A DNA stretch of 63,113 nt from positions 1 to 63,113 of the forward strand of contig JAUYTY010000075.1 of NCBI GenBank assembly GCA_030694905.1, written 5' to 3'. This stretch comes from Eubacteriales bacterium. Lineage in GTDB: Bacteria > Bacillota > Clostridia > Tissierellales > Dethiosulfatibacteraceae. Below, one piece after another: positions 26,319 to 34,693 of this stretch (position 1 is its first letter; each line of letters opens with the position of its first letter). Below the pieces are notes generated by a model. That model saw nothing but the letters and a program-made list of their open reading frames with translations, was not told the origin of the DNA and ran no database searches. Made by a program: the position numbers and the translations under genes.

Positions 26319-26491
26319 ATAATGGGCTTTGAGGCAGACCTGAGCAATAGATTTTTAGTGAATTTTAGATGTGATAAAATCATTATTAAGACAGATTCTT
26401 CAGATGCTCACTTAATGCTGGGAAGTATTGAAGAAGGTTAAGATATATTAAAGATAGAATAGCAGCGAAAAATGTTTAGGAGGAAATCATC

Positions 26492-27778
26492 ATGTCAAAT
26501 TTAGTAATATTGGGAGCTCAATGGGGAGATGAGGGCAAGGGAAAGATTACTGACTTTCTTGCTAAGAAAGCAGATTATGTTGTGAGATATCAGGGTGGAG
26601 ACAATGCGGGACATACTGTGGAATTGGGAAACCAGCAGTATAAGCTGCATCTGGTGCCGTCAGGCATTCTCAACCCGGGAAAACCTTGCGTCATAGGCAA
26701 TGGAGTTGTTGTGAATCCGGCCTCTCTTGTGAATGAAATCAAATATTTGAATGATCTGGGTGTATCGACTGATAGTCTGATCATATCTGACAGGGCGCAT
26801 ATTATTTTTCCGTATCACATCGTGATTGACAGATTGGAAGAAGAGGATAGAGGAGATTTAAATATCGGCACTACAATCAAAGGAATAGGACCTTGCTATA
26901 GAGACAAAATTGAAAGAAGTGGCATCAGAATGTGCGATTTTGAAAACCGTACAGCTTTTGAAAAAACCTTCAGACATAATATAAGGAAGAAAAATGATCT
27001 GATAGTGAAGTATTATGGAAGCGATCCGCTCGATGAAGACAGCATGGTTGAAGAATACATGTCCCATATGGAATCAATCTATGGCTATGTCAGAGATACA
27101 AATGTTGTAATGAGAGAAGCATTTAAGAATGATGCCAAGATATTGTTTGAAGGAGCACAGGGGACGTTGCTGGATATAGACTATGGAACCTATCCGTTCG
27201 TTACCTCATCCCACCCCACAACCTGTGGCATTTCAGCAGGTTCAGGCGTAAATCCTTATAGATTGGAGAAGGCGCTTGGTGTTGTGAAGGCCTATACCAC
27301 AAGAGTGGGTAAAGGTCCCTTTGTAACAGAACTGGACAATGAAATAGGGGTCTGGATCAGGGAAAGAGGCTTTGAGTACGGCACAACCACAGGCAGAGCT
27401 AGAAGATGCGGGTGGCTGGATATGGTGATGCTCAACTACTCAGCTGAAATCAACGGATTCTCATCCATCGCCTTGACTAAACTGGATACCTTGTCAGATC
27501 TTGAATTGCTAAAGATTTGTGTAGCATATAAGTTGGATGGCGAAATCATCGACTATTTTCCCGCCAGTCTGGAAACCCTGTCAAGGTGCGAGCCCATCTA
27601 CATTGAGATGGATGGCTGGAAATTGCATGACGTTGTAAAGGCTAAGACCTACAATCAGCTTCCTAAAAATGCAAGACTATATGTTGAAAAGATTGAGGAA
27701 TTGCTGGGATTACCAGCTGATATCGTATCTGTAGGACCAAAAAGAAGTGAGACCTTTACGAGAAAAGAACTATTTTAG
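26492..27778 (+). CDS. purA: Adenylosuccinate synthetase
   Basis: The 428-residue protein matches PurA throughout: GAQWGDEGKGK with catalytic Asp near residue 8, GGDNAGHTV near residue 36, GTTIKGIGPCYRDK near residue 126, QGTLLDIDYGTYPFVTSS near residue 224 and TTTGRARRCGW near residue 300. It makes adenylosuccinate from IMP, GTP and aspartate, the first committed step to AMP. SD TAGGAGGA precedes ATG 26492. The stop codon directly touches a copy of the interspersed repeat (27779). Confidence 0.97.
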   Translation: MSNLVILGAQWGDEGKGKITDFLAKKADYVVRYQGGDNAGHTVELGNQQYKLHLVPSGILNPGKPCVIGNGVVVNPASLVNEIKYLNDLGVSTDSLIISDRAHIIFPYHIVIDRLEEEDRGDLNIGTTIKGIGPCYRDKIERSGIRMCDFENRTAFEKTFRHNIRKKNDLIVKYYGSDPLDEDSMVEEYMSHMESIYGYVRDTNVVMREAFKNDAKILFEGAQGTLLDIDYGTYPFVTSSHPTTCGISAGSGVNPYRLEKALGVVKAYTTRVGKGPFVTELDNEIGVWIRERGFEYGTTTGRARRCGWLDMVMLNYSAEINGFSSIALTKLDTLSDLELLKICVAYKLDGEIIDYFPASLETLSRCEPIYIEMDGWKLHDVVKAKTYNQLPKNARLYVEKIEELLGLPADIVSVGPKRSETFTRKELF

Positions 27779-27848
27779 TCCCTGGATAACGGTTTCTACG
27801 GTTCAGGTGGCGTTTCAAACGCCATCTGAACCCAAGAACCCTGTTGAT
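27779..27848 (+). repeat. Interspersed structured repeat, copy A (70 bp, lacks left end)
   Basis: Starts TCCCTGGATAACGG right after the purA stop codon and ends CTGTTGAT. It contains the conserved hairpin GGTTCAGGTGGCG/CGCCATCTGAACC. It matches the right-hand 70 bp of copies C and E; the left hairpin is missing. Confidence 0.85.
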
Positions 27849-27860
27849 CAAGATATTTCC

Positions 27861-27889
27861 TTGACATGAAAAAACACATGTAGTATTAT
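27861..27889 (+). promoter_or_regulatory. tRNA-Lys promoter
   Basis: Perfect TTGACA (27861-27866), 17-bp spacer, TATTAT (27884-27889); start expected near 27896, 22 bp before the tRNA. Confidence 0.8.
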
Positions 27890-27917
27890 ATCTAAGCGGT
27901 CACTAGATGACCACTTT

Positions 27918-27993
27918 GACTCATTAGCTCAGTCGGTAGAGCATCTGACTTTTAATCAGGGTGTCCCGCGTTCGAGTCGCGGATGGGTCACCA
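27918..27993 (+). tRNA. tRNA-Lys (anticodon TTT)
   Basis: A 76-nt cloverleaf: acceptor GACTCAT/ATGGGTC, D-arm with AGCTCAGTCGGTAGAGC, anticodon stem CTGAC-loop-ATCAG with TTT, T-arm GTTCGAGTC, encoded CCA at the end. A terminator follows within 10 bp, so it is a single-gene unit. Confidence 0.97.
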
Positions 27994-27998
27994 TACAT

Positions 27999-28034
27999 AA
28001 AAAACCACCAACATCAATAGTTGGTGGTTTTTTG
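27999..28034. terminator. Bidirectional terminator between tRNA-Lys and the antiporter gene
   Basis: AAAAAACCACCAAC pairs with GTTGGTGGTTTTTT around a 7-nt loop, with T-runs in both directions. Confidence 0.92.
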
Positions 28035-28037
28035 CCA

Positions 28038-29045
28038 TTAAATCCATGTATAGTTGAGAATAATATAGATGACATATATCCCTGCTAAAAAGATGCCTTC
28101 TTTTGTAGAAATGACATGATCCTTGCTCTTTGCGAATATCCTGAAAGCCGCTAGAATTATCATCATAGTCGGGAATTGGAGCTTGTAGAACTCAACGGGA
28201 ACCAGTAAACCACCTTTTGTTACAGAGGCGGATAGCCCAACAACGAACAGCACATTCAGTATGTCAGCTCCGATGATGTTACCGACTGCCAGCTCTCCAT
28301 GGCCTTTTCTAACGGCTGTGATAGCGGTAATCAGCTCAGGTAGGCTAGTACCGAATGCAACCAGTGTGGCTGCAATGACGCTTTGGGGAATACCTACTCT
28401 AAATGCTGAAATCTCTACTGTCGGTATCAGTATTTTAGAGGATAGGATTACAATGCCAATACCTATAAGAAGCATGATGATTTGTTTGTACACAGGCTCC
28501 GAAGCACCTACTGCAATCTTGTCAAACTCACTAGGGGCTTGCCTTGCCCATTTGATGGAGTAATAGATATAAAAGATCAGCAACAGAACAAGTGCCCACC
28601 CCATCCACTGATGAATGACGCCATTGACAGCCCTTGAGAAAAATGGCAAACTGACGATTACCAATAATAGACCGGAATAAAACTGGACTTTGCCTTGTCT
28701 GTCAATGGCATTCTGATCGACAGGCAGCTTTCCTAGAATTGCAGCTATTCCGATAATAAGACCGGTATTGGCAATGATTGAGCCGACAGCATTTCCAAGA
28801 GCTAGGTCAGGATTGCCTTTGAGGGCTGCAAATACGGATACAGTCGCTTCGGGCAATGTTGTTCCCAGAGATACGATTGTGGCTCCTATGATGAGTTTTG
28901 GAACACCCCATTGAATTGATAACGCAACTGCTTGGTCAATCAGTATATCCGCGCCTTTGCTTAATGTCACAAGGGACAGTGCAAATATAAAAACCAGAGC
29001 TAGCGTCGATAAATTCTCTAAAAATCCAACAATCATTTGATCCAT
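28038..29045 (-). CDS. CaCA-family cation antiporter (YrbG-like), under a Mn-type riboswitch
   Basis: The 335-residue membrane protein has the two inverted alpha-repeats of the calcium/cation antiporter family: GATIVSLGTTLPEATVS near residue 55 with GNAVGSIIANTG, and AATLVAFGTSLPELITA near residue 225 with GNIIGADILN. About ten membrane segments. Most relatives exchange Ca2+ for Na+ or K+. A yybP-ykoY element lies in its leader, so Mn2+ export is a good alternative. ATG 29045 is chosen for GGAGGAG 6 bp ahead; the frame continues upstream to 29060. Confidence 0.9.
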   Translation of the reverse strand: MDQMIVGFLENLSTLALVFIFALSLVTLSKGADILIDQAVALSIQWGVPKLIIGATIVSLGTTLPEATVSVFAALKGNPDLALGNAVGSIIANTGLIIGIAAILGKLPVDQNAIDRQGKVQFYSGLLLVIVSLPFFSRAVNGVIHQWMGWALVLLLIFYIYYSIKWARQAPSEFDKIAVGASEPVYKQIIMLLIGIGIVILSSKILIPTVEISAFRVGIPQSVIAATLVAFGTSLPELITAITAVRKGHGELAVGNIIGADILNVLFVVGLSASVTKGGLLVPVEFYKLQFPTMMIILAAFRIFAKSKDHVISTKEGIFLAGIYVIYIILNYTWI

Positions 29046-29069
29046 TAAATACTCCTCCATCTGTTGATC

Positions 29070-29115
29070 AAAAAAGACTTTACATCAATCCACAACTGTG
29101 GAAATTGTAAAGTCT
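29070..29115 (-). terminator. Riboswitch expression-platform terminator
   Basis: On the minus strand AGACTTTACA (29115-29106) pairs with TGTAAAGTCT (29084-29075), enclosing a small inner hairpin, followed by six T. Its 5' arm overlaps the 3' end of the aptamer, so folding of the aptamer would prevent termination. Confidence 0.85.
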
Positions 29116-29203
29116 CACCAAGCATAAATATGCCATCAAAACCGGGAAATGATTTCCGTATTGACGGTTTTGATTCCTATCAAAGGCGGTTACTCCCTTT
29201 CAA
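29107..29203 (-). ncRNA. yybP-ykoY (Mn2+) riboswitch aptamer
   Basis: The minus strand carries the family landmarks in order: AAAGGGAGTAACC, paired AAAACCGTCAATACGG and CCGGTTTTGATGGCATA, then TGCTTGGTGAGACTTTA closing with the 5' part. These match the yybP-ykoY consensus (GGGGAGTA, CCGTCAA, CATA, GAGACCTTT). The class senses Mn2+ and switches genes on when it binds. It lies between a good promoter and the antiporter gene. Confidence 0.88.
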
Positions 29204-29209
29204 GAGTAC

Positions 29210-29238
29210 ATTCTATTCCTAAGAAAATATTTTGTCAA
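29210..29238 (-). promoter_or_regulatory. Promoter of the riboswitch-antiporter unit
   Basis: Minus-strand TTGACA (29238-29233), 17-bp spacer, TAGAAT (29215-29210); start expected a few bases before the aptamer. Confidence 0.8.
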
Positions 29239-29335
29239 TAGAATCAATGAAAATAAATAAAATTAATATGGTTGATTTATTGGTGTAAATATGAAAAAAT
29301 AAGGTGGGTGGAAATAACAGAATTAATGAGGACAA

Positions 29336-30733
29336 ATGGATACTATTGCCAGTAAAACAGATATGACGAAAGTGACATTTAAGTTAGCTTTGCCTTCAAT
29401 AATGGAAATGTTGATGCAAACCCTTTTAGGAGTAGCTGACACCGCTATGGTGGGTACTCTTGGAGGCGTCGCCATTGCAGCTGTCGGATTGTCAGATAAT
29501 CCTCTGATGGTGATGATGGCTTTTTTTGCAGCCATAAGTGTAGGAACAACAGCACTTGTAGCGAGATTCATCGGGGCTAGAAACTATAGGGACGCAGAGG
29601 AGACAATCAAGCAATCCCTCATTATCAGTCTGATAGCATCAGTTGTCTTTACTGCTGTCATGCTGATTTTATCAGAGAGAATTACCTTGTGGATGGGAGC
29701 TGAGCCTGACGTGCTGCCCTATGCCACACAATACCTGTCTATAGCGCTGATAGGCTTGCCGGGTATGATTATCACCATGATCATGTCAGGCGCTTTGAGA
29801 GGAGCGGGAGATACAAAGACACCTATGCTTGTCAATGGCTTCTCAAATGTGATAAACATTATAGGGAACTTTATTTTGATTTTTCCTACAAGATTTGTGC
29901 ATTTTGATTTTCCTGGTATCACTGACGGTTTTACTGTCAAAATTCTTGGTGCTGGATTGGGTGTCGGCGGAGCTGCTGCGTCTACAAGTTTTAGCAGATT
30001 ACTGGCAGGTGTATTGATATTATATGTCATTTTTAGAAAAAAAGGCAAATATGGCATTAGTGTAAACCGGAAGACCTGCTTCAATAAAGAAATCATCATG
30101 AGGATTTTGAGAATTGGATTTCCTGCCGCAGCTGAACAGATGCTGATGCGATTGGCACAGCTTACGTTTTTTAGAATTATAGCAACATTGGGAACGGTTA
30201 TGATAGCAGCGCATAAAATCACTATGACAGCTGAATCCATATCATTTATGCCAGGTTGGGGATTTGCCTTGGCAGCAACCACACTAGTCGGTCAATATTT
30301 GGGTGGAGAAGACCCGGATAAAGCAAAACTGGGTGGTTTCACAGCTGCTAAGATGGCTATTACAGTCATGACAGTATTTGGTGTGTTATTCTTCTTATTT
30401 CCAAGATATTTTGTATTGATATTCACAAGGGATGAGGAAATCATAAGATATGCTTCTACATGCCTTCGAATTATAGCTTTCTCCCAACCTTCCCTGGCAG
30501 CTACCATGGTATTTGCCGGCGCTCTCAGAGGAGCAGGTGATACAAAGACCGTGCTTTGGGTTACGGCTGTGGGCACTTGGGTGGTAAGAGTCGGTGGCGG
30601 TTATATTCTGGCAATCACCTTGGGATACGGATTGGCTGGGGCATGGGCTGCAATGGTTGCGGATTTCACATTGCGAGGTTTGGTTTTCTTCTATATTTTT
30701 AACAAGGGAAAATGGAAACATATAAAAGTATAA
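29336..30733 (+). CDS. MATE-family efflux transporter
   Basis: The 465-residue protein has 12 predicted membrane segments in two homologous halves; both halves contain SGALRGAGDTKTP-like blocks (near 138 and near 390). Family members expel drugs and cationic compounds with Na+ or H+. The start has only a weak ribosome site (TGAGGA, close to ATG 29336). A terminator follows at once. It is divergent from the antiporter unit; specificity cannot be told. Confidence 0.93.
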   Translation: MDTIASKTDMTKVTFKLALPSIMEMLMQTLLGVADTAMVGTLGGVAIAAVGLSDNPLMVMMAFFAAISVGTTALVARFIGARNYRDAEETIKQSLIISLIASVVFTAVMLILSERITLWMGAEPDVLPYATQYLSIALIGLPGMIITMIMSGALRGAGDTKTPMLVNGFSNVINIIGNFILIFPTRFVHFDFPGITDGFTVKILGAGLGVGGAAASTSFSRLLAGVLILYVIFRKKGKYGISVNRKTCFNKEIIMRILRIGFPAAAEQMLMRLAQLTFFRIIATLGTVMIAAHKITMTAESISFMPGWGFALAATTLVGQYLGGEDPDKAKLGGFTAAKMAITVMTVFGVLFFLFPRYFVLIFTRDEEIIRYASTCLRIIAFSQPSLAATMVFAGALRGAGDTKTVLWVTAVGTWVVRVGGGYILAITLGYGLAGAWAAMVADFTLRGLVFFYIFNKGKWKHIKV

Positions 30734-30734
30734 A

Positions 30735-30763
30735 CAAAAAAACTGCAGAGTCTGCAGTTTTTT
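30735..30763. terminator. Terminator after the MATE gene
   Basis: AAAAAACTGCAGA pairs with TCTGCAGTTTTTT, T-runs in both directions. It may also end the tRNA-Val transcript. Repeat copy B begins right behind it. Confidence 0.92.
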
Positions 30764-30764
30764 A

Positions 30765-30844
30765 TCCGATGATTAATCCCTGGATAACGGTTTCTAAGGT
30801 TCAGATGGCGTTTCAAGCCACCTGAATCCAAGAATCCTGTTGAT
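30765..30844 (+). repeat. Interspersed structured repeat, copy B (80 bp, internal hairpin deleted)
   Basis: Begins TCCGATGATTAA, joins directly to TCCCTGGATAACGG and ends CCTGTTGAT. The left hairpin of copies C and E is missing although both outer ends are present. It is preceded by TTTA behind a terminator and ends 1 bp from tRNA-Val. Confidence 0.85.
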
Positions 30845-30845
30845 C

Positions 30846-30921
30846 TGGTGGGCGTAACAGGGCTCGAACCTATGACCCTCTGCTTGTAAGGCAGATGCTC
30901 TCCCAGCTGAGCTATACGCCC
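30846..30921 (-). tRNA. tRNA-Val (anticodon TAC)
   Basis: 76-nt cloverleaf on the minus strand: acceptor GGGCGTA/TACGCCC, D-arm AGCTCAGCTGGGAGAGC, anticodon loop CTTACAA with TAC, T-arm GTTCGAGCC, encoded CCA. Confidence 0.97.
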
Positions 30922-30934
30922 TCAATGTATTACA

Positions 30935-30963
30935 ATCATAACAAATGGCGGATAACCTGTCAA
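30935..30963 (-). promoter_or_regulatory. tRNA-Val promoter
   Basis: Minus-strand TTGACA (30963-30958), 17-bp spacer, TATGAT (30940-30935). Confidence 0.8.
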
Positions 30964-31025
30964 TAAGAATAATGCATTCCGGTTCAAAAAAGGAGCTTCC
31001 AATTACTCAAAATAGTCAAAAAGGG

Positions 31026-31054
31026 TTGCAACACAAAGGGTTTGCATATATAAT
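31026..31054 (+). promoter_or_regulatory. Cold-shock gene promoter with long leader
   Basis: TTGCAA (31026-31031), 17-bp spacer, TATAAT (31049-31054). The leader to ATG 31185 would be about 125 bases, as in cspA-type genes whose leader RNA changes fold with temperature. Confidence 0.7.
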
Positions 31055-31184
31055 AATAAATGTACCTTTATAGAATATGCTTGTATTCAGTTAAAAATTA
31101 AGTTCATTAAGCTTAAATAGTGGAGTTATTTTATGCAGTACGAACATTGATTAAAGGAATAATTATTTCGGAGGATACACTTAA

Positions 31185-31385
31185 ATGACAAAGGGAACAG
31201 TAAAATGGTTTGACTCACAAAAGGGATTTGGATTTATCACCAGCGAAGACGGAACAGATGTTTTTGTACACTATTCAAAGATTGATAAGCCAAACTTCAA
31301 GACATTGGAAGAAGGCGAAAAAGTAGAATTCAAAGTAGTAGATGGCGCTAAAGGACCTCAAGCAGAAGATGTAAGACCACTTTAA
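31185..31385 (+). CDS. Cold-shock protein (CspA family)
   Basis: The 66-residue OB-fold protein has both RNA-binding motifs, KGFGFI near residue 16 and VFVHYS near residue 28, plus the opening GTVKWFD. It binds single-stranded nucleic acid and acts as RNA chaperone. Single gene between its own promoter and a strong terminator. SD CGGAGGA precedes ATG 31185. Confidence 0.97.
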   Translation: MTKGTVKWFDSQKGFGFITSEDGTDVFVHYSKIDKPNFKTLEEGEKVEFKVVDGAKGPQAEDVRPL

Positions 31386-31389
31386 TAAT

Positions 31390-31424
31390 CAAAACCTGGA
31401 TTGTACCAATCCAGGTTTTTTCTT
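31390..31424. terminator. Terminator between the cold-shock gene and ilvA
   Basis: AAAACCTGGATTG pairs with AATCCAGGTTTTTT with a 4-nt loop. Confidence 0.92.
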
Positions 31425-31433
31425 ATTGATTGC

Positions 31434-32675
31434 TTAATAGACCCTATGAACCTTGAATCCGTTACGGTCAAGAGAAGCTATTATCTCGCCAATATGATTA
31501 TGTCCATTGGTTTCAGCAGTCACCTCGAGTTGGACATTTTCATAACGATCCATTGCTTTGAACTGATTGTGATCCAATTTGATGACATTTGCCTTTTGCT
31601 CTGCCAATATCTGTGATATTTTTAGCAGTTGACCGGGTACATCCGGCAAATCCACCGTGAAACAAAAGATTCTTCCCCTGGAGATCAATCCTTTATTGAT
31701 CATAGACGAGATGGTCACAACATCTATGTTGCCGCCACTGATAAGGCAAACGATATTTTTATTGGTTACAGTCAGTTTTTTAAGTGCCGCAAGCGTCAAT
31801 ACACCAGCGGTTTCGGCGATTAACTTATGCTTTTCAATCAGCATGAGCAAGGCCTCCATGATGTCTTGCTCCGACACGGTTATGATGCCATCTACAAAGC
31901 ATTTAGCTATCTCAAATGTAAGATCCCCAGGTTTTTTTACCGCCACGCCCTCTGCTGAAGTTCTGACATGGCTTAGCTCACAAACCCTATTGTTATCCAG
32001 AGAGTTTTTCATGGTCAACGCCCCTTCCGGCTCGACGCCTATGACTCTGATGTTGGGATTGATTGCTTTGACAGCCAGCGCTATTCCGGCTATCAGCCCG
32101 CCACCGCCTATGGGAACCAGAATCTCATCTACATTTTTCAAGTCCTGAAGTATTTCATAACCAATAGTACCCTGGCCGCATATGACATCGTAATCATTGA
32201 AAGGATGAATAAATTCCCTTCCCTCTTCTTTAGCTATCTCTAGGGCTTTGCTGTAGGCATCGTCGTAGATATCACCATGGATAATCACTTCAGAACCGTG
32301 ATTTCTGGTTGCTTCCACTTTAATCAAAGGGGTCACCACAGGCATGACAATCTTTGATGATATTCCCAGTTTTTTTGCCGAGTAAGCCACACCCTGGGCA
32401 TGATTGCCTGCTGATGATGCTACGATGCCATTTTTCTTCAATGATTCAGGAAGATTGACAATTTTGTTGTATGCCCCCCTGATTTTGAAGGATCCTGTAA
32501 ACTGAAGATTTTCGGGTTTAAGATAGACTTTGTTTTTACATTCACTGCTGAAGAAATCACTGTAAATCAAATCCGTTTTCTTAATAATCCCCTCGAGATT
32601 CTTGCTTGCCCTTTGTATGTCCTCAATGATGACCTCAGGATTATAAGTATCTGCTTTTGTTTCCAATACGCTCAT
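31434..32675 (-). CDS. ilvA: Threonine ammonia-lyase (threonine deaminase) with ACT domain
   Basis: The 413-residue protein has the PLP lysine in TGSFKIRGAYNK near residue 60, SSAGNHAQGVAYSAK near residue 85, the glycine-rich PIGGGGLIAG near residue 190 and a single C-terminal ACT domain (about 338-413; VDLPDVPGQLLKI). It turns threonine into 2-oxobutyrate. An Ile T-box in the leader supports the biosynthetic role; the short single-ACT form is also found in catabolic enzymes. ATG 32675 follows TAGGAGGA; the frame extends upstream into the T-box terminator. Confidence 0.93.
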   Translation of the reverse strand: MSVLETKADTYNPEVIIEDIQRASKNLEGIIKKTDLIYSDFFSSECKNKVYLKPENLQFTGSFKIRGAYNKIVNLPESLKKNGIVASSAGNHAQGVAYSAKKLGISSKIVMPVVTPLIKVEATRNHGSEVIIHGDIYDDAYSKALEIAKEEGREFIHPFNDYDVICGQGTIGYEILQDLKNVDEILVPIGGGGLIAGIALAVKAINPNIRVIGVEPEGALTMKNSLDNNRVCELSHVRTSAEGVAVKKPGDLTFEIAKCFVDGIITVSEQDIMEALLMLIEKHKLIAETAGVLTLAALKKLTVTNKNIVCLISGGNIDVVTISSMINKGLISRGRIFCFTVDLPDVPGQLLKISQILAEQKANVIKLDHNQFKAMDRYENVQLEVTAETNGHNHIGEIIASLDRNGFKVHRVY

Positions 32676-32689
32676 AGTATTCCTCCTAT

Positions 32690-32945
32690 AAAATAAAAAA
32701 ACCGTCTCCATAAACACAGAGACGGAAAATCCGCGGTACCACTCTAATTGCCTTGAAAGGCCACTTTTCAGGTTCTAGCAAACCTTGATCAATAACGAGA
32801 TCAAACGGTGCTACTTACTGTTTTCAGAAGCACTTCTCAGGAGTGATTTGTACTTTGATCTTGCTGACGACTTACACCAAACGCCGTCTCTCTGGGAGCA
32901 ATGTTATCAAAGCAACTGTCTCCGTCAATGAATTTAGTTGATATT
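32690..32945 (-). ncRNA. T-box leader (isoleucine) of ilvA
   Basis: The minus strand shows a stem I with AGAGAGACGG/TTTGGTG distal loops, the specifier-side segment ATC-A-CTCCTGAG (ATC at 32847-32845), the T-box AGAGTGGTACCGCGGA (32745-32730) and a terminator. The base of stem I pairs GGAG with CTCC, placing ATC (Ile) as specifier. Uncharged tRNA-Ile should favour antitermination. Confidence 0.88.
32695..32725 (-). terminator. T-box terminator of ilvA
   Basis: Minus-strand CCGTCTC (32725-32719 side) pairs with GAGACGG (32708-32702 side), followed by seven T; it competes with the T-box antiterminator. Confidence 0.88.
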
Positions 32946-32951
32946 GTACAT

Positions 32952-32980
32952 ATTCTAAGGGCAAGTGTATGAAATGTCAA
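32952..32980 (-). promoter_or_regulatory. ilvA T-box promoter
   Basis: Minus-strand TTGACA (32980-32975), 17-bp spacer, TAGAAT (32957-32952). Confidence 0.8.
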
Positions 32981-33000
32981 GATTAATTTTCAAAAATCTA

Positions 33001-33029
33001 TTGACATCGTTTTACTAAATGGTTATAAT
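33001..33029 (+). promoter_or_regulatory. ilv operon T-box promoter
   Basis: TTGACA (33001-33006), 17-bp spacer, TATAAT (33024-33029), both consensus. It is 20 bp from the -35 of the divergent ilvA promoter. Confidence 0.9.
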
Positions 33030-33039
33030 TCTATTCAAG

Positions 33040-33328
33040 TATAAAAGCTGCGACAGAGACAAAAACGTCATATATGTGGATAAAGAGAGCCGGTGTTTGG
33101 TGAAAACCGGTGAAGCATGGATGTTATGATCACTCTTGAGCTGCCGAATCGAAAGCTATTGCCAGTAGATGAGGACGTTTGCCTACGTTACAGGGATAGG
33201 GTTCAAAGACCATGTGGCCTTCTGACCTGATAAGAGGTAGTTTTACAACTACAAATAGGGTGGTACCGCGAAAGACCTTTCGTCCCTATACACATCAGTT
33301 TATGTGTATAGAGATGAGAGGTTTTTTT
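33040..33328 (+). ncRNA. T-box leader (isoleucine) of the ilv operon
   Basis: Contains stem I features AGAGAGCCGG and TTTGGTG, the specifier-side ATC-A-CTCTTGAG (ATC at 33129-33131) with base pairing AGAG (33055-33058) to CTCT (33133-33136), the T-box AGGGTGGTACCGCG (33257-33270) and a terminator ending in seven T at about 33321-33327. Same ATC (Ile) specifier as the divergent ilvA leader. Confidence 0.9.
33275..33328 (+). terminator. T-box terminator of the ilv operon
   Basis: A long stem: ACCTTTCGTC region with CTATACACA pairs with TGTGTATAG and GATGAGAGGT, followed by seven T. It competes with the antiterminator that includes the T-box sequence. Confidence 0.85.
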
Positions 33329-33367
33329 AATACAGAGCGATAGAAGAAAATTTTAGGGAGGAAAAAA

Positions 33368-33598
33368 ATGAGTAGAACGGTATGTTTTAAGGTATCAAGT
33401 GGAATGGACTCAGTAATCAGGGTATTAACGACATTGCGCAGGAAAAATTTCAATGTGACAGAATTGTCCATGAGAGAGGTTGATGGCGCTATAGAACTGA
33501 CTGTATCAGTTGATGATCTTGCAAATACAGGGTTTGACCGAGCGGTGCTGCATGTGAAAAGACTGGTGGATGTGTTTGACATCGCAGAAGTGCAATAA
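33368..33598 (+). CDS. Single ACT-domain protein, probable acetolactate synthase small subunit
   Basis: The 76-residue protein is one ACT domain: CFKVSSGMDSVIRVLTTLRRKNFNVTEL is the beta-alpha-beta start of AHAS regulatory subunits. Full IlvN/IlvH proteins are about twice as long with a second domain; this resembles the short IlvM type. SD TAGGGAGGA precedes ATG 33368. As first gene of the T-box controlled ilv operon, it probably regulates IlvB, encoded 3 kb downstream. Feedback response to valine may be reduced by the missing domain (inference). Confidence 0.78.
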   Translation: MSRTVCFKVSSGMDSVIRVLTTLRRKNFNVTELSMREVDGAIELTVSVDDLANTGFDRAVLHVKRLVDVFDIAEVQ

Positions 33599-33612
33599 AA
33601 ATCGAGTTTTTG

Positions 33613-33641
33613 TTGACTAATAAATAATCGGATTATATAAT
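33613..33641 (+). promoter_or_regulatory. Internal promoter ahead of ilvC
   Basis: TTGACT (33613-33618), 17-bp spacer, perfect TATAAT (33636-33641). It would transcribe ilvCD without passing the T-box. Confidence 0.65.
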
Positions 33642-33657
33642 GTATACAAAATACAAT

Positions 33658-33675
33658 GTACTGATATTTTAGTAC
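33658..33675 (+). promoter_or_regulatory. Inverted repeat between the ilvC promoter and its ribosome site
   Basis: GTACT (33658-33662) and AGTAC (33671-33675), 8-bp spacer, just downstream of the predicted start. It may be an operator for an unidentified repressor or a small leader hairpin. Confidence 0.35.
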
Positions 33676-33691
33676 AATACATGGAGGATAA

Positions 33692-34684
<993 letters not shown>

Positions 34685-34693
34685 GAGGGTTTA

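Larger units (their letters stand above)
25723..26491. other. 769-bp AT-rich divergent intergenic region (livK / purA)
   Basis: No gene is supported on either strand. It holds a candidate livK promoter (25763-25791, minus), a long inverted repeat (25945-26026), and a purA promoter with a leader of about 165 bases. The rest is very AT-rich, with nothing recognisable between about 26040 and 26280. Confidence 0.6.

Noticed and set aside
26319-26491. Purine riboswitch or other known leader ahead of purA
   Set aside because: None of the conserved junction sequences of purine or PRPP/ppGpp riboswitches was found.
29719-30282. 187-codon minus-strand open frame inside the MATE gene
   Set aside because: Antisense shadow of a clear MATE transporter; no ribosome site or family resemblance.
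31657-32148. 163-codon plus-strand frame inside ilvA
   Set aside because: Shadow of ilvA, which has full family motifs and a T-box leader.
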